From Caulobacteraceae bacterium (GTDB taxonomy: Bacteria; Pseudomonadota; Alphaproteobacteria; Caulobacterales; Caulobacteraceae): DNA of 56,145 nt. The first letter of the stretch is position 1. The number at the start of each line of letters is the position of its first letter. The notes beneath the pieces are model-generated. The model saw nothing but the letters and a program-made list of their open reading frames with translations, made no database searches and was not told where the DNA came from. Where the stretch lies: assembly GCA_947478785.1 (NCBI GenBank), contig CANJXI010000017.1, positions 1 through 56,145 on the forward strand, written 5' to 3'. Of the stretch, positions 8,340 through 15,024 are shown in pieces. A program made the translations under genes and the position numbers.

Positions 8340-9290
8340 ATGGACCTGACCGAGACCGCGCATGCCGCGCCGAGCACGGACGACGGCGAGCTGGAGGCCG
8401 TGCGGCTGACCGGCTCCATCGGGGCGGAGATCCGCGGCGTGACGCTGTCGGGCGACATGAGCGAGGCGACGGTGGCCGCCGTCCGCCGGGCGCTGCTGAA
8501 GCACAAGGTGATCTTCTTCCGCGACCAGCACCAGCTGGACGACGACCAGCAGGAAGCCTTCGCCGAGCGGATGGGCGAACTCATGCGGTTTCCGACCCAC
8601 GACGCCTCGGCGGGCTCCCGCAGCCTGCTCGATCTGCAGCCGGAGTCCGGCTACCTGACCACGATCTGGCATACCGACACGACGTTCATGGCGAGCTATC
8701 CGCAGGCCTCGATCCTGCGGGCGATCACCATGCCCTCGGTGGGCGGCGACACCATGTGGGCCAATACGGCGGCGGCCTACCGCGACCTGCCGGCCCCGCT
8801 GAAGGCGCTGGTGGCCGACCTCACCTGCATCCACCGCAACACCCAGGACATGCAGGAGCGCTACGGCGAGCTCGGCCCCGACCGCCTGCCGAAGGCCGGG
8901 ACGCGGCCGTCGAACGTCTTCGAGTCCGAGCACCCGGTGGTCAGCATCCATCCGGAGACCGGCGAGCGCTGCATCCTGCTGGGCCAGCAGTTCACCCGGC
9001 GGTTCGTGGGCCTGACGGTGGAGGATTCGCAGCGCCTGATCGGGGTGCTGCAGGACCATGTGACCCGGCCGGAGCACACGGTGCGCTGGCGCTGGCGGGC
9101 CGGCGACGTGGCGATCTGGGACAACCGCGCCACCCAGCACCGGGTGGTCGCCGACTACGGCCAGGAGGTCCGCCACCTGCGGCGGGCGACCGTGCGCGGT
9201 GGCCCGGCTGTCGGCCTGAACGGCTTCCGCAGCCGCCAGACCCAGGGCGAGGCCACGGCCGGCTCCGTCGCGCCGGCGACGATGGGCTGA
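8340..9290 (+). CDS. TauD/TfdA-family 2-oxoglutarate/Fe(II) dioxygenase (copy 4)
   Basis: A 316-residue paralogue of copy 3. Iron ligands are His111 and Asp113 in IWHTDTTFM and the His in ATQHRVVADYG; the family Arg is in HLRRATVRGG. GGAGGA eight bases upstream supports the ATG at 8340. Differences from copy 3 gather around residues 80-95 and 170-195 (for example NTQDMQERYGELGPDRLP against NNTDMRERHGELPAERLQ), which in TauD enzymes lie near the substrate pocket lid. The copies may therefore differ in substrate. That last point is inference. Confidence 0.93.
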   Translation: MDLTETAHAAPSTDDGELEAVRLTGSIGAEIRGVTLSGDMSEATVAAVRRALLKHKVIFFRDQHQLDDDQQEAFAERMGELMRFPTHDASAGSRSLLDLQPESGYLTTIWHTDTTFMASYPQASILRAITMPSVGGDTMWANTAAAYRDLPAPLKALVADLTCIHRNTQDMQERYGELGPDRLPKAGTRPSNVFESEHPVVSIHPETGERCILLGQQFTRRFVGLTVEDSQRLIGVLQDHVTRPEHTVRWRWRAGDVAIWDNRATQHRVVADYGQEVRHLRRATVRGGPAVGLNGFRSRQTQGEATAGSVAPATMG

Positions 9291-9334
9291 GGCGCGGGTT
9301 CGCCGGTTCCTCTAAAGGCGCCGGCGGCCGGGCG

Positions 9335-9988
9335 TCAGCGGCAGGCCCTGCGGGGCGCCTCGCGCACGTCGGCGACAGACCCGCCCCTTGTCCGCACCGA
9401 CAGGCACTGCCGGTCGCCAGGGTTCCAGTAGAGGCGCTCGTGCCCGGAGGAGAGAGGGTCCTTCCCCACGTAGCGATATCCCCGGCGGTTCAGCATGCCG
9501 TCGGCCGCCTCGTTGCTGCGGCCCACGATGTCGCGGTATCCGGCCCAGCCGTCGCGGCGCCCGTCGTAGCGATCGTCGTAGCGGTCGTCGCGGCTATCGC
9601 GGTCGTCGCGCGACTTGGCGGCCAGGGCGGCCGCGCCGATCAAGGCGGCCGCGCCGATGGCGATGGCGGCCGAATTGTCCTTCTTTCCGGACTTCTGCCC
9701 GCAATCGCCGTGCGCCACCGACAGGATCTCGGCATAGCGGCCGTCGGAGGTCAGGATCCGGACGCAGTCCTGGCGCCCGCTGTTCCACCAGTAGCCGTAC
9801 TTCCCGTTCGGAGCCTCGGCGGTGTGGTGGAAATCATAGCCACGGGCCGCCATCTGGCCCTCGCCGGAGCCGCCCCTCGCGCCGACAAGGTCGGCCACGT
9901 CGCGGGGCGTCGCGGCCTGGGCGCCCGCGCCCGCCGCGCAGACAGCAATCGCGGCGAGCCCGCCCAGCAGGGTCCTCGATACCGTCAT
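9335..9988 (-). CDS. Exported protein with two related YxYWN/C modules
   Basis: A 217-residue protein with a Sec signal peptide (LLGGLAAIAVCAAGAGAQA). The mature part has two similar modules. The first, about residues 28-85, has DLVGARGGSGEGQMAARGYD, YGYWWNSGRQDCV and DGRYAEIL. The second, about 150-210, has DIVGRSNEAADGMLNRRGYR, RLYWNPGDRQCLSV and GGSVADV. They are joined by an Ala-rich, possibly membrane-inserted stretch and a basic/acidic RDDRYDDRYD linker. Each module keeps one Cys in a similar place. The function is unknown. The ATG at 9988 begins the signal peptide. Confidence 0.8.
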   Translation of the reverse strand: MTVSRTLLGGLAAIAVCAAGAGAQAATPRDVADLVGARGGSGEGQMAARGYDFHHTAEAPNGKYGYWWNSGRQDCVRILTSDGRYAEILSVAHGDCGQKSGKKDNSAAIAIGAAALIGAAALAAKSRDDRDSRDDRYDDRYDGRRDGWAGYRDIVGRSNEAADGMLNRRGYRYVGKDPLSSGHERLYWNPGDRQCLSVRTRGGSVADVREAPRRACR

Positions 9989-10181
9989 GCCAGCCTCCCT
10001 TGCCGGGTGTCGCGGGCCGCCGGGGCGACGGTTCAGACACCACACGCCGGGCGAGGCTAGCGCGGAAGACCGGAGCTGTCAGCGTCGCCGGCGCCCGATA
10101 CTGATCGGCTGGCCTTCGGGCGAGGCGGCCTGTAAGCCCGCCGGACTTCAAGGCTTCGGGCGCGGTCACGGCGAGGACGAC

Positions 10182-10493
10182 ATGGACCAAGGTTCCGACG
10201 AATTCGTCTATGACGAGGCGACCGGCGAGTGGGTGGCCGCGGGCGACCTGACCGCCGCGCCCGAGGCGTCGCCGGAGTCCGTCGAGGTGCGCGACGCCGT
10301 CGGCAACATCCTGGCGGACGGCGACAGCGTCACCCTGGTGAAGGACCTGAAGGTCAAGGGCGCCGGCCAGACCCTGAAGCGCGGGACGGTGATCCGGTCC
10401 ATCCGCCTGACCGGCGACGCCCAGGAGATCGACTGCCGCCACGAGGCGATCAAGGGCCTGGTCCTGCGCGCGGAGTTCGTGCGGAAGCTGTAG
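10182..10493 (+). CDS. PhnA/YjdM C-terminal domain protein lacking the zinc ribbon
   Basis: A 103-residue protein whose last 70 residues match the PhnA (YjdM) domain: VRDAVGNILADGDSVTLVKD, LKVKGAGQTLKRGTVIRSIR, then LTGDAQEIDCRHEAIKGLVL. Usual family members start with a four-cysteine zinc ribbon; here the N-terminus is MDQGSDEFVYDEATGEWV with no cysteines. Despite the name, the family has no proven role in phosphonate use. The ATG at 10182 begins the acidic N-terminus. No phn genes are nearby. Confidence 0.88.
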   Translation: MDQGSDEFVYDEATGEWVAAGDLTAAPEASPESVEVRDAVGNILADGDSVTLVKDLKVKGAGQTLKRGTVIRSIRLTGDAQEIDCRHEAIKGLVLRAEFVRKL

Positions 10494-10526
10494 GCGGCGC
10501 TTGTCACGCTGTTCGTGACTCAGAAG

Positions 10527-10625
10527 GCGCGGGGTATCGACCATCTTAGAAATGCTGGGAAGCTAACGTCGATAGCCGGTCGGAAAGCAGCATTCGCAGC
10601 CGAGCTTCCCAGATTGACCCCGCGC
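10527..10625. other. Folded intergenic segment with competing stems
   Basis: An outer 9-bp perfect stem (GCGCGGGGT at 10527-10535 with ACCCCGCGC at 10617-10625) encloses a 10-bp perfect stem (CTGGGAAGCT at 10555-10564 with AGCTTCCCAG at 10603-10612). A third arm, CAGCATT at 10588-10594, can instead pair with AATGCTG at 10551-10557, which overlaps the inner stem, so two folds exclude each other. No protein frame fits. It could be a small RNA, a cis-acting leader, or a remnant of a mobile palindrome. Confidence 0.45.
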
Positions 10626-10641
10626 GCTCTCGGGATCGACC

Positions 10642-10661
10642 GGCCAACCCGAATGTTGGCC
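10642..10661. terminator. Perfect 7-bp hairpin
   Basis: GGCCAAC and GTTGGCC around a six-base loop, just right of the larger folded segment and left of the small minus-strand ORF. No T-run follows on either strand, so the terminator role is weak. Confidence 0.3.
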
Positions 10662-10711
10662 CTGGCCTGCCGTCGGTCAATGTCGCCTATCGCTTGGCCT
10701 TATTGGGCGAC

Positions 10712-10813
10712 TTAGGCAGCCCTAGGCTGCAACGGGGCGGCGAGCATGCGCTTGACCATTTCGTCACGGCGGCGGACGGCTTCCTCGTCGCTCAACTCAT
10801 TACTACTAGCCAT
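10712..10813 (-). CDS. Possible 33-residue small protein
   Basis: An ATG at 10813 opens a 33-codon frame: MASSNELSDEEAVRRRDEMV followed by KRMLAAPLQPRAA. The pattern of an acidic start, an RRRDExxKRML helix and a Pro-containing tail resembles short alphaproteobacterial ORFs (SxEExxRRRDxxxKxxLNTPPKP) often seen near toxin-like or accessory genes. It is divergent from the HNH-like gene with only 10 bp between start codons, and neither has a strong ribosome-binding site. If real, it could regulate or neutralise the neighbour; that is speculation. Confidence 0.35.
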   Translation of the reverse strand: MASSNELSDEEAVRRRDEMVKRMLAAPLQPRAA

Positions 10814-10823
10814 GCGGTAGACT

Positions 10824-11669
10824 ATGTCGCGTCGCGGCCATCAGCCAGCCCCCCGCAAGTTTGAATGCATATTCTGCGGTGGCCCAGGCCCCACCTCTGA
10901 ACACATTTGGTCAGACTGGATGCGGGGCTACTTCAGTCGCACGCCCCATTCCATCCATGAAGCGTCCGTAGACGATGGGCGCGCCGTAGGCGATCCGCGC
11001 CCGCTGACATTCGCGGACCGGCATGGCAGCATGATCAACAAGAAGGTCCGCGCCGTCTGCGGAAGATGCAACAACGGCTGGATGAGCGGCATCGAAAAAG
11101 CGGCGATGCCACCTCTGAAACGCCTCATGTTCGGAACGCCGCACGTCATCTCGCCGTCCGAGCAACTCACCATTCTTCACTGGGTTCTGCTCAAGCTTTT
11201 CGTCTCAGAGTACGGCAAACCCGCTTACCCAAGCTTCACGGCAACGACGCGGCGCGCCTTCATGGAAACCCGCGCGATTCCGAATAATCTGTTTATGTAC
11301 GCGATGGCCTACGACGGCGGATCTCCGCGCGGCCACGGGAAATGGTGCGCTGGCCTGTCAAGTCACGCCGTCTGGGTTGGGGAGGAAGGGGAGCCCAACG
11401 AACTCCTCGCTGACGGTACTATTCAGCGCAACACTGTGTCGGCGACGTTCGGCGTCGGCTTCGCGGCTTTCCATATATTCCATTCGTACACGCTGGCGGT
11501 TCAGCCCGGCTTCAGCCCCGTCTTCGCCCGAACCCTTTGGCCGTCCAGTGGCGTCTGGTTGGACTGGCCGCCCCATCAAATCATGACCACTGATGAACTC
11601 ACCGAAGGGGCCGCTTCCTTCGACCGCTACCTCGCCTCCAAGGTGGGGAACGCACTCCCGTTCATCTAG
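10824..11669 (+). CDS. HNH-like zinc-binding accessory protein
   Basis: A 281-residue protein. The N-terminus has a two-part metal site: Cys15 and Cys18 in FECIFCGG, a His in TSEHIWSDWM, then a second C-x-x-C in VRAVCGRCNNGWMSGIE near residues 75-90. This CxxC...EH...CxxCNxGWM pattern is typical of HNH-fold nuclease-like proteins found on mobile islands. The remaining 190 residues are unlike anything I recognise; two aromatic-rich segments (AAFHIFHSYTLAV, GVWLDWPPHQIM) are visible. Base composition is clearly less GC-rich than neighbours, which points to transfer. Nuclease activity and a defence role are unproven. Confidence 0.7.
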   Translation: MSRRGHQPAPRKFECIFCGGPGPTSEHIWSDWMRGYFSRTPHSIHEASVDDGRAVGDPRPLTFADRHGSMINKKVRAVCGRCNNGWMSGIEKAAMPPLKRLMFGTPHVISPSEQLTILHWVLLKLFVSEYGKPAYPSFTATTRRAFMETRAIPNNLFMYAMAYDGGSPRGHGKWCAGLSSHAVWVGEEGEPNELLADGTIQRNTVSATFGVGFAAFHIFHSYTLAVQPGFSPVFARTLWPSSGVWLDWPPHQIMTTDELTEGAASFDRYLASKVGNALPFI

Positions 11670-11713
11670 CGCCGGTCTGTCAGGGCAGGGATTCGAATCT
11701 TTCGCGCTTGGTG

Positions 11714-11823
11714 CGAGGACGCCGACGAGGACCAGCGGCTGATGCTGACCGTCAAGCGGTCCAGCGAGGTGACAGCGGACGACCAGCGGGAGGCCGACGC
11801 GAGGCACGGGCGATCCGGGGCTA
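11714..11823 (+). pseudogene. Relic of the terminase-small-subunit-like gene
   Basis: The segment from 11714 to about 11805 aligns without gaps to about 2002-2093 inside the gene at 1385-2125. The encoded residues EDADEDQRLMLTVKRSSEVT, then ADDQREADA, match KDADEGQGLTVIVKRFSDVT, then ADDEREADE. Only the last fifth of a gene is present, with no start codon in place. It directly follows the HNH-like gene, which suggests that the accessory patch replaced the front of a second terminase-like gene. Confidence 0.75.
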
Positions 11824-11925
11824 GAGTGGACTGGACGCCTTCACGTACATCTTGTTGGCTTTCCCGACCTTTGTCACCCGGCCGATGCGGGCCAGGCCCG
11901 CCGGCCTCAACGGAGACCCCACGCC

Positions 11926-12339
11926 ATGAAGATCCAGCGCAATGGGACGGTGGCGTCCCGCAAGGGGCCGGCGGAGACCTTCACGGGGGCGGTGCGGGTC
12001 GACAGTCCGTTCCAGGCCGAGGCGCCGGGGCGGGCCGGCGGGGCGCTGGTCAGCTTCGAGCCGGGGGCGCGGACGCACTGGCACAGCCATCCGCTGGGGC
12101 AGACGCTGATCGTCACGGCGGGGGTCGGCTGGACCCAGTGCGAGGGCGATCCGAAGGTCGAGATCCGGGCGGGCGACGTGATCTGGTGTCCCTGCCAGCG
12201 GCGGCACTGGCACGGGGCGACGCCGACCGCTGCGATGAGCCATATCGCCATCGCCGAGTCGCTGGACGGCAAGGCGGTCGAGTGGATGGAGGCGGTGACG
12301 GACGAGCAGTACCTGGCCGGTTCCGCGCAGACCGCCTGA
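11926..12339 (+). CDS. Small cupin-domain protein
   Basis: A 137-residue single-cupin protein. The metal-binding motif 1 is THWHSHPLGQTLIVTAG (His-x-His ending in a Gln/Thr-rich strand) and motif 2 is GDVIWCPCQRRHWHG. It resembles the cupins related to gamma-carboxymuconolactone decarboxylase partners and manganese mandelonitrile lyases. Its reaction is unknown. It precedes the serine-hydrolase gene by 95 bp on the same strand and may be cotranscribed with it. Confidence 0.88.
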   Translation: MKIQRNGTVASRKGPAETFTGAVRVDSPFQAEAPGRAGGALVSFEPGARTHWHSHPLGQTLIVTAGVGWTQCEGDPKVEIRAGDVIWCPCQRRHWHGATPTAAMSHIAIAESLDGKAVEWMEAVTDEQYLAGSAQTA

Positions 12340-12433
12340 GACGAGGGCGGCCGTCCGGGCCCACGATCGCCGTTGCGCATTCGGCGGGGTTGGCCGAGGC
12401 TGGTCCCAAAGCCTGGGGAGGGCGACAGGGACC

Positions 12434-13750
12434 ATGACGGCGCGTTTCGTACTGGAAGAACAGTCCCCGGCCAGCGCCGGGTTCTCGGCCGAGCGCCTGG
12501 CGCGGCTGGACGCGGCGATGACGGGGCTGGTGGAGGGCGGGGCTTTCGCCGGCATGGTCACCCTGCTGGCCCGGCGCGGCCAGGTGGTGAGCTACAAGGC
12601 CCATGGCAAGCAGGACCTGGAGACCGGGGTCCCGATGGCTCGGGACACGATCTTCCGGTGCGCCTCGATGACCAAGCCGGTGACCGGCGTGGCGATGATG
12701 ATCCTGTACGAGGAGGGCAAGTGGCGTCCGGAGGACCCGCTGCACCTGCACATCCCCGAGTTCCGGGACCTGAAGGTCTGGTCAGGCGACGACGAGGCCG
12801 GCCGGCCGATCCTGGAGCGCCCGCGCCATCCGCCGACCGTGGGCGAGCTGATGTCGCACACGGCGGGGTTCAGCTACGGGTTCCCGCCCGCCACCAACCC
12901 CGTGGACAAGGCCTACAACGAGGCGGGCCTGTTCCGCGCCGCGCCAGGGGGGCGGGCGGCGGCGAAGGACCTGCGGGAATTCATCGAGCGGCTGGCGAAG
13001 ATACCGCTGCTCTATCAACCGGGCTCGCGCTGGGTCTACAGCGTCTCGGTCGATATCCAGGGCTACCTGGTCGAGAAGCTGTCCGGCCAGACCCTGCCGG
13101 CCTTCTTCCGCGAGCGGATCTTCGCGCCCCTGGGCATGGCCGACAGCGGGTTTTCGCTGCCGGAAGCCAAGCTTCCGCGGCTGGCGACGACCTACATGGG
13201 CGACGCGGCGGGCGGCAAGCTGGTCCCGCAGCCGCTGCCGGGCGACATCACCGCCGAGCCCAGCCTGCCGTCCGGCGGCGGCGGCCTGGTCTCGACGGCG
13301 CCGGACTACGCGCGGTTCGCCCAGATGCTGGTCAACGGCGGCATGCTGGACGGCGCGCGGATTCTGGCGCCGAGCTCGGTGCGGCTGATGTCGGCCAACC
13401 ACCTGGGCGAGGGGCTGCTGGCCAGCGACGGCTATGCGCCCGCCCGGCCCAACGGCCTGCGGATGACCGATCCGGTGAAGACGCCCGACGCCTTCGGGGT
13501 CGCCTTCTTCCGGGTCCGGCCGGGAATAGGCTTCGGCTATGACGTGAGCGTCATCTACGATCCGGAGCGGGCGGGCCGGACGGTGGGCAAGGGGACCTAC
13601 CACTGGGACGGCGCCTACGGGACCTGGTTCTGGGTCGATCCCACCCATGAGGTGATCTTCGTGGGCATGATCCAGCGGCCGGACCTGCAGAACATCCCCA
13701 ATGTGCAGGAGCTGACGCGGACCCTGGTCTACCAGGCGCTCGAGGCATAG
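12434..13750 (+). CDS. Beta-lactamase-fold serine hydrolase (class C/EstB-like)
   Basis: A 438-residue serine hydrolase of the penicillin-binding-protein/class C beta-lactamase superfamily. The nucleophile is Ser78 in the S-x-x-K motif CASMTKPVTG. The tyrosine motif is WVYSVSVDIQGYL near residue 201. The C-terminal region GTYHWDGAYGTWFWVDP replaces a KTG motif, as in family VIII esterases. No signal peptide is visible, so it is more likely a cytosolic esterase than a lactamase. It sits in a plus-strand run from the cupin to the flavodoxin-like gene. Confidence 0.9.
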   Translation: MTARFVLEEQSPASAGFSAERLARLDAAMTGLVEGGAFAGMVTLLARRGQVVSYKAHGKQDLETGVPMARDTIFRCASMTKPVTGVAMMILYEEGKWRPEDPLHLHIPEFRDLKVWSGDDEAGRPILERPRHPPTVGELMSHTAGFSYGFPPATNPVDKAYNEAGLFRAAPGGRAAAKDLREFIERLAKIPLLYQPGSRWVYSVSVDIQGYLVEKLSGQTLPAFFRERIFAPLGMADSGFSLPEAKLPRLATTYMGDAAGGKLVPQPLPGDITAEPSLPSGGGGLVSTAPDYARFAQMLVNGGMLDGARILAPSSVRLMSANHLGEGLLASDGYAPARPNGLRMTDPVKTPDAFGVAFFRVRPGIGFGYDVSVIYDPERAGRTVGKGTYHWDGAYGTWFWVDPTHEVIFVGMIQRPDLQNIPNVQELTRTLVYQALEA

Positions 13751-13817
13751 CGGCGTCGCAATCGCCGGACGGGCGCCCTATGTGTCGGGCCTAGACCCAC
13801 CGCCTGGAGCGCGCCTC

Positions 13818-14336
13818 ATGTCCCTGTCCATCTTCGACGTCTCGATCCCGGTCTATGCGGGCATGCTGCGCAACGTGGCGGCCATGCTGGAGAAGGCCGA
13901 GGCGCACGCCAAGGCGAGCGGCGTCGATCCGGCGACCTATCTTGAAGCCCGGCTGGCGCCCGACATGGCGCCGCTGATGCGGCAGATCCAGATGCTGAGC
14001 GACGCGGCCAAGGGCGGGGCCGGCAAGCTGGCCGGGGGGACCGCGCCGTCGATGCCCGACACCGAGACCACCTGGGCCCAGGCCAAGGCGCGGGTGGCGG
14101 CGACCATCGCCTATGTGGACGCCATCCAGCGCGCGCAAGTCGACGGCGGCGAGACGCGCACGGTCGAGCTGCCGCTGCCGGGCCGGACCATGACCTTCAC
14201 CGGCCTGGATTTCCTGACCAAGTTCTCGATGCCCAACTTCCTGTTCCACGTGGTCACCGCCTATGGGCTGCTGCGGGCGCAGGGCGTGCCGCTGGGCAAG
14301 ATGGACTACCTGGCCGGCGCGCAAGTCCCCGCCTGA
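13818..14336 (+). CDS. DUF1993-family protein
   Basis: A 172-residue protein matching the DUF1993 pattern: MSLSIFDVSIPVYAGMLRNV at the start, EARLAPDMAPLMRQIQMLSD, TWAQAKARVAATIAYVDAI, and FSMPNFLFHVVTAYGLLR near the end. Members look like DinB-type four-helix bundles and have no known reaction. The ATG at 13818 begins the conserved region and GGAG lies about 10 bases before it; the frame is open back to 13782. Confidence 0.9.
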   Translation: MSLSIFDVSIPVYAGMLRNVAAMLEKAEAHAKASGVDPATYLEARLAPDMAPLMRQIQMLSDAAKGGAGKLAGGTAPSMPDTETTWAQAKARVAATIAYVDAIQRAQVDGGETRTVELPLPGRTMTFTGLDFLTKFSMPNFLFHVVTAYGLLRAQGVPLGKMDYLAGAQVPA

Positions 14337-14360
14337 CGGAACCGGCGGGGCGGCGGCGCG

Positions 14361-14957
14361 ATGAACGTCCTGGTCCTCTTCTGCCACCCGACGCGAGACA
14401 GCTTCCAGGGCTCGATCCTGGCGGCGGTCGAGGCGGCGCTGGGCGGGGCCGGCCATGCGGTCCGGGTCGTCGATCTGTACGCGGAGGGGTTCGATCCCGT
14501 GCTGGACGCCGGGGCCTGGCGGGCGCACCGGCATGACCAGGCCTGGCCCGCCGCCGACCTCGCGCCGCACCTGGCGTCGCTGGCCTGGGCCGAGGGTCTG
14601 GTGCTGGTCTTTCCGACCTGGTGGTACGGCTTGCCGGCCCTGCTGAAGGGCTGGTTCGACCGGGTGTGGCAGCCGGGCGCGGCCTTCACGCTCGAGGACG
14701 GGATGTTCCAGACCAACCACCTGACGCGGCTTGGCCGGTTCGCGGTGGTGACGACCCATGGCTCGCCGGGCTGGTTCATCCGCTGGATCGTCGGCGACCC
14801 GGCGCGCAAGCAACTGACCCGGGGCCTGGCGCTGCAGTTCGCGCGCGGCGTGAAAACCTGCTGGGCGCCGATCTACGGCGTCGACGGCAAGGCCCCGGCG
14901 GTGCTGGCGCGGGCGCGCGACCGGGCGGTGGGCAGGGCGATGCGGCTGTTCCGATGA
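14361..14957 (+). CDS. NAD(P)H-quinone-reductase-like flavodoxin-fold protein
   Basis: A 198-residue protein of the NQO1/MdaB/KefF group. The flavin phosphate-binding segment is VLVLFCHPTRDSFQGSIL at the N-terminus. The LVFPTWWYGLPALLKGWFDR motif near residues 83-103 shapes the FMN/FAD site, followed by TTHGSPGWFIRW. Such enzymes reduce quinones by two electrons. It follows DUF1993 by 24 bp, so the two are probably cotranscribed. Confidence 0.9.
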   Translation: MNVLVLFCHPTRDSFQGSILAAVEAALGGAGHAVRVVDLYAEGFDPVLDAGAWRAHRHDQAWPAADLAPHLASLAWAEGLVLVFPTWWYGLPALLKGWFDRVWQPGAAFTLEDGMFQTNHLTRLGRFAVVTTHGSPGWFIRWIVGDPARKQLTRGLALQFARGVKTCWAPIYGVDGKAPAVLARARDRAVGRAMRLFR

Positions 14958-15024
14958 GATCCCCCCACAAAATGGCAGAGCTTGGGCGACGAACGCGCGG
15001 CCCGTGCGTTGATGTAGCGTGACC

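Noticed and set aside
11688..11712. TTCGAATC phrase like a tRNA T-arm after the HNH-like gene
   Set aside because: The flanking five-base stem does not pair and no acceptor or anticodon arm can be drawn; at most a vague attachment-site echo.
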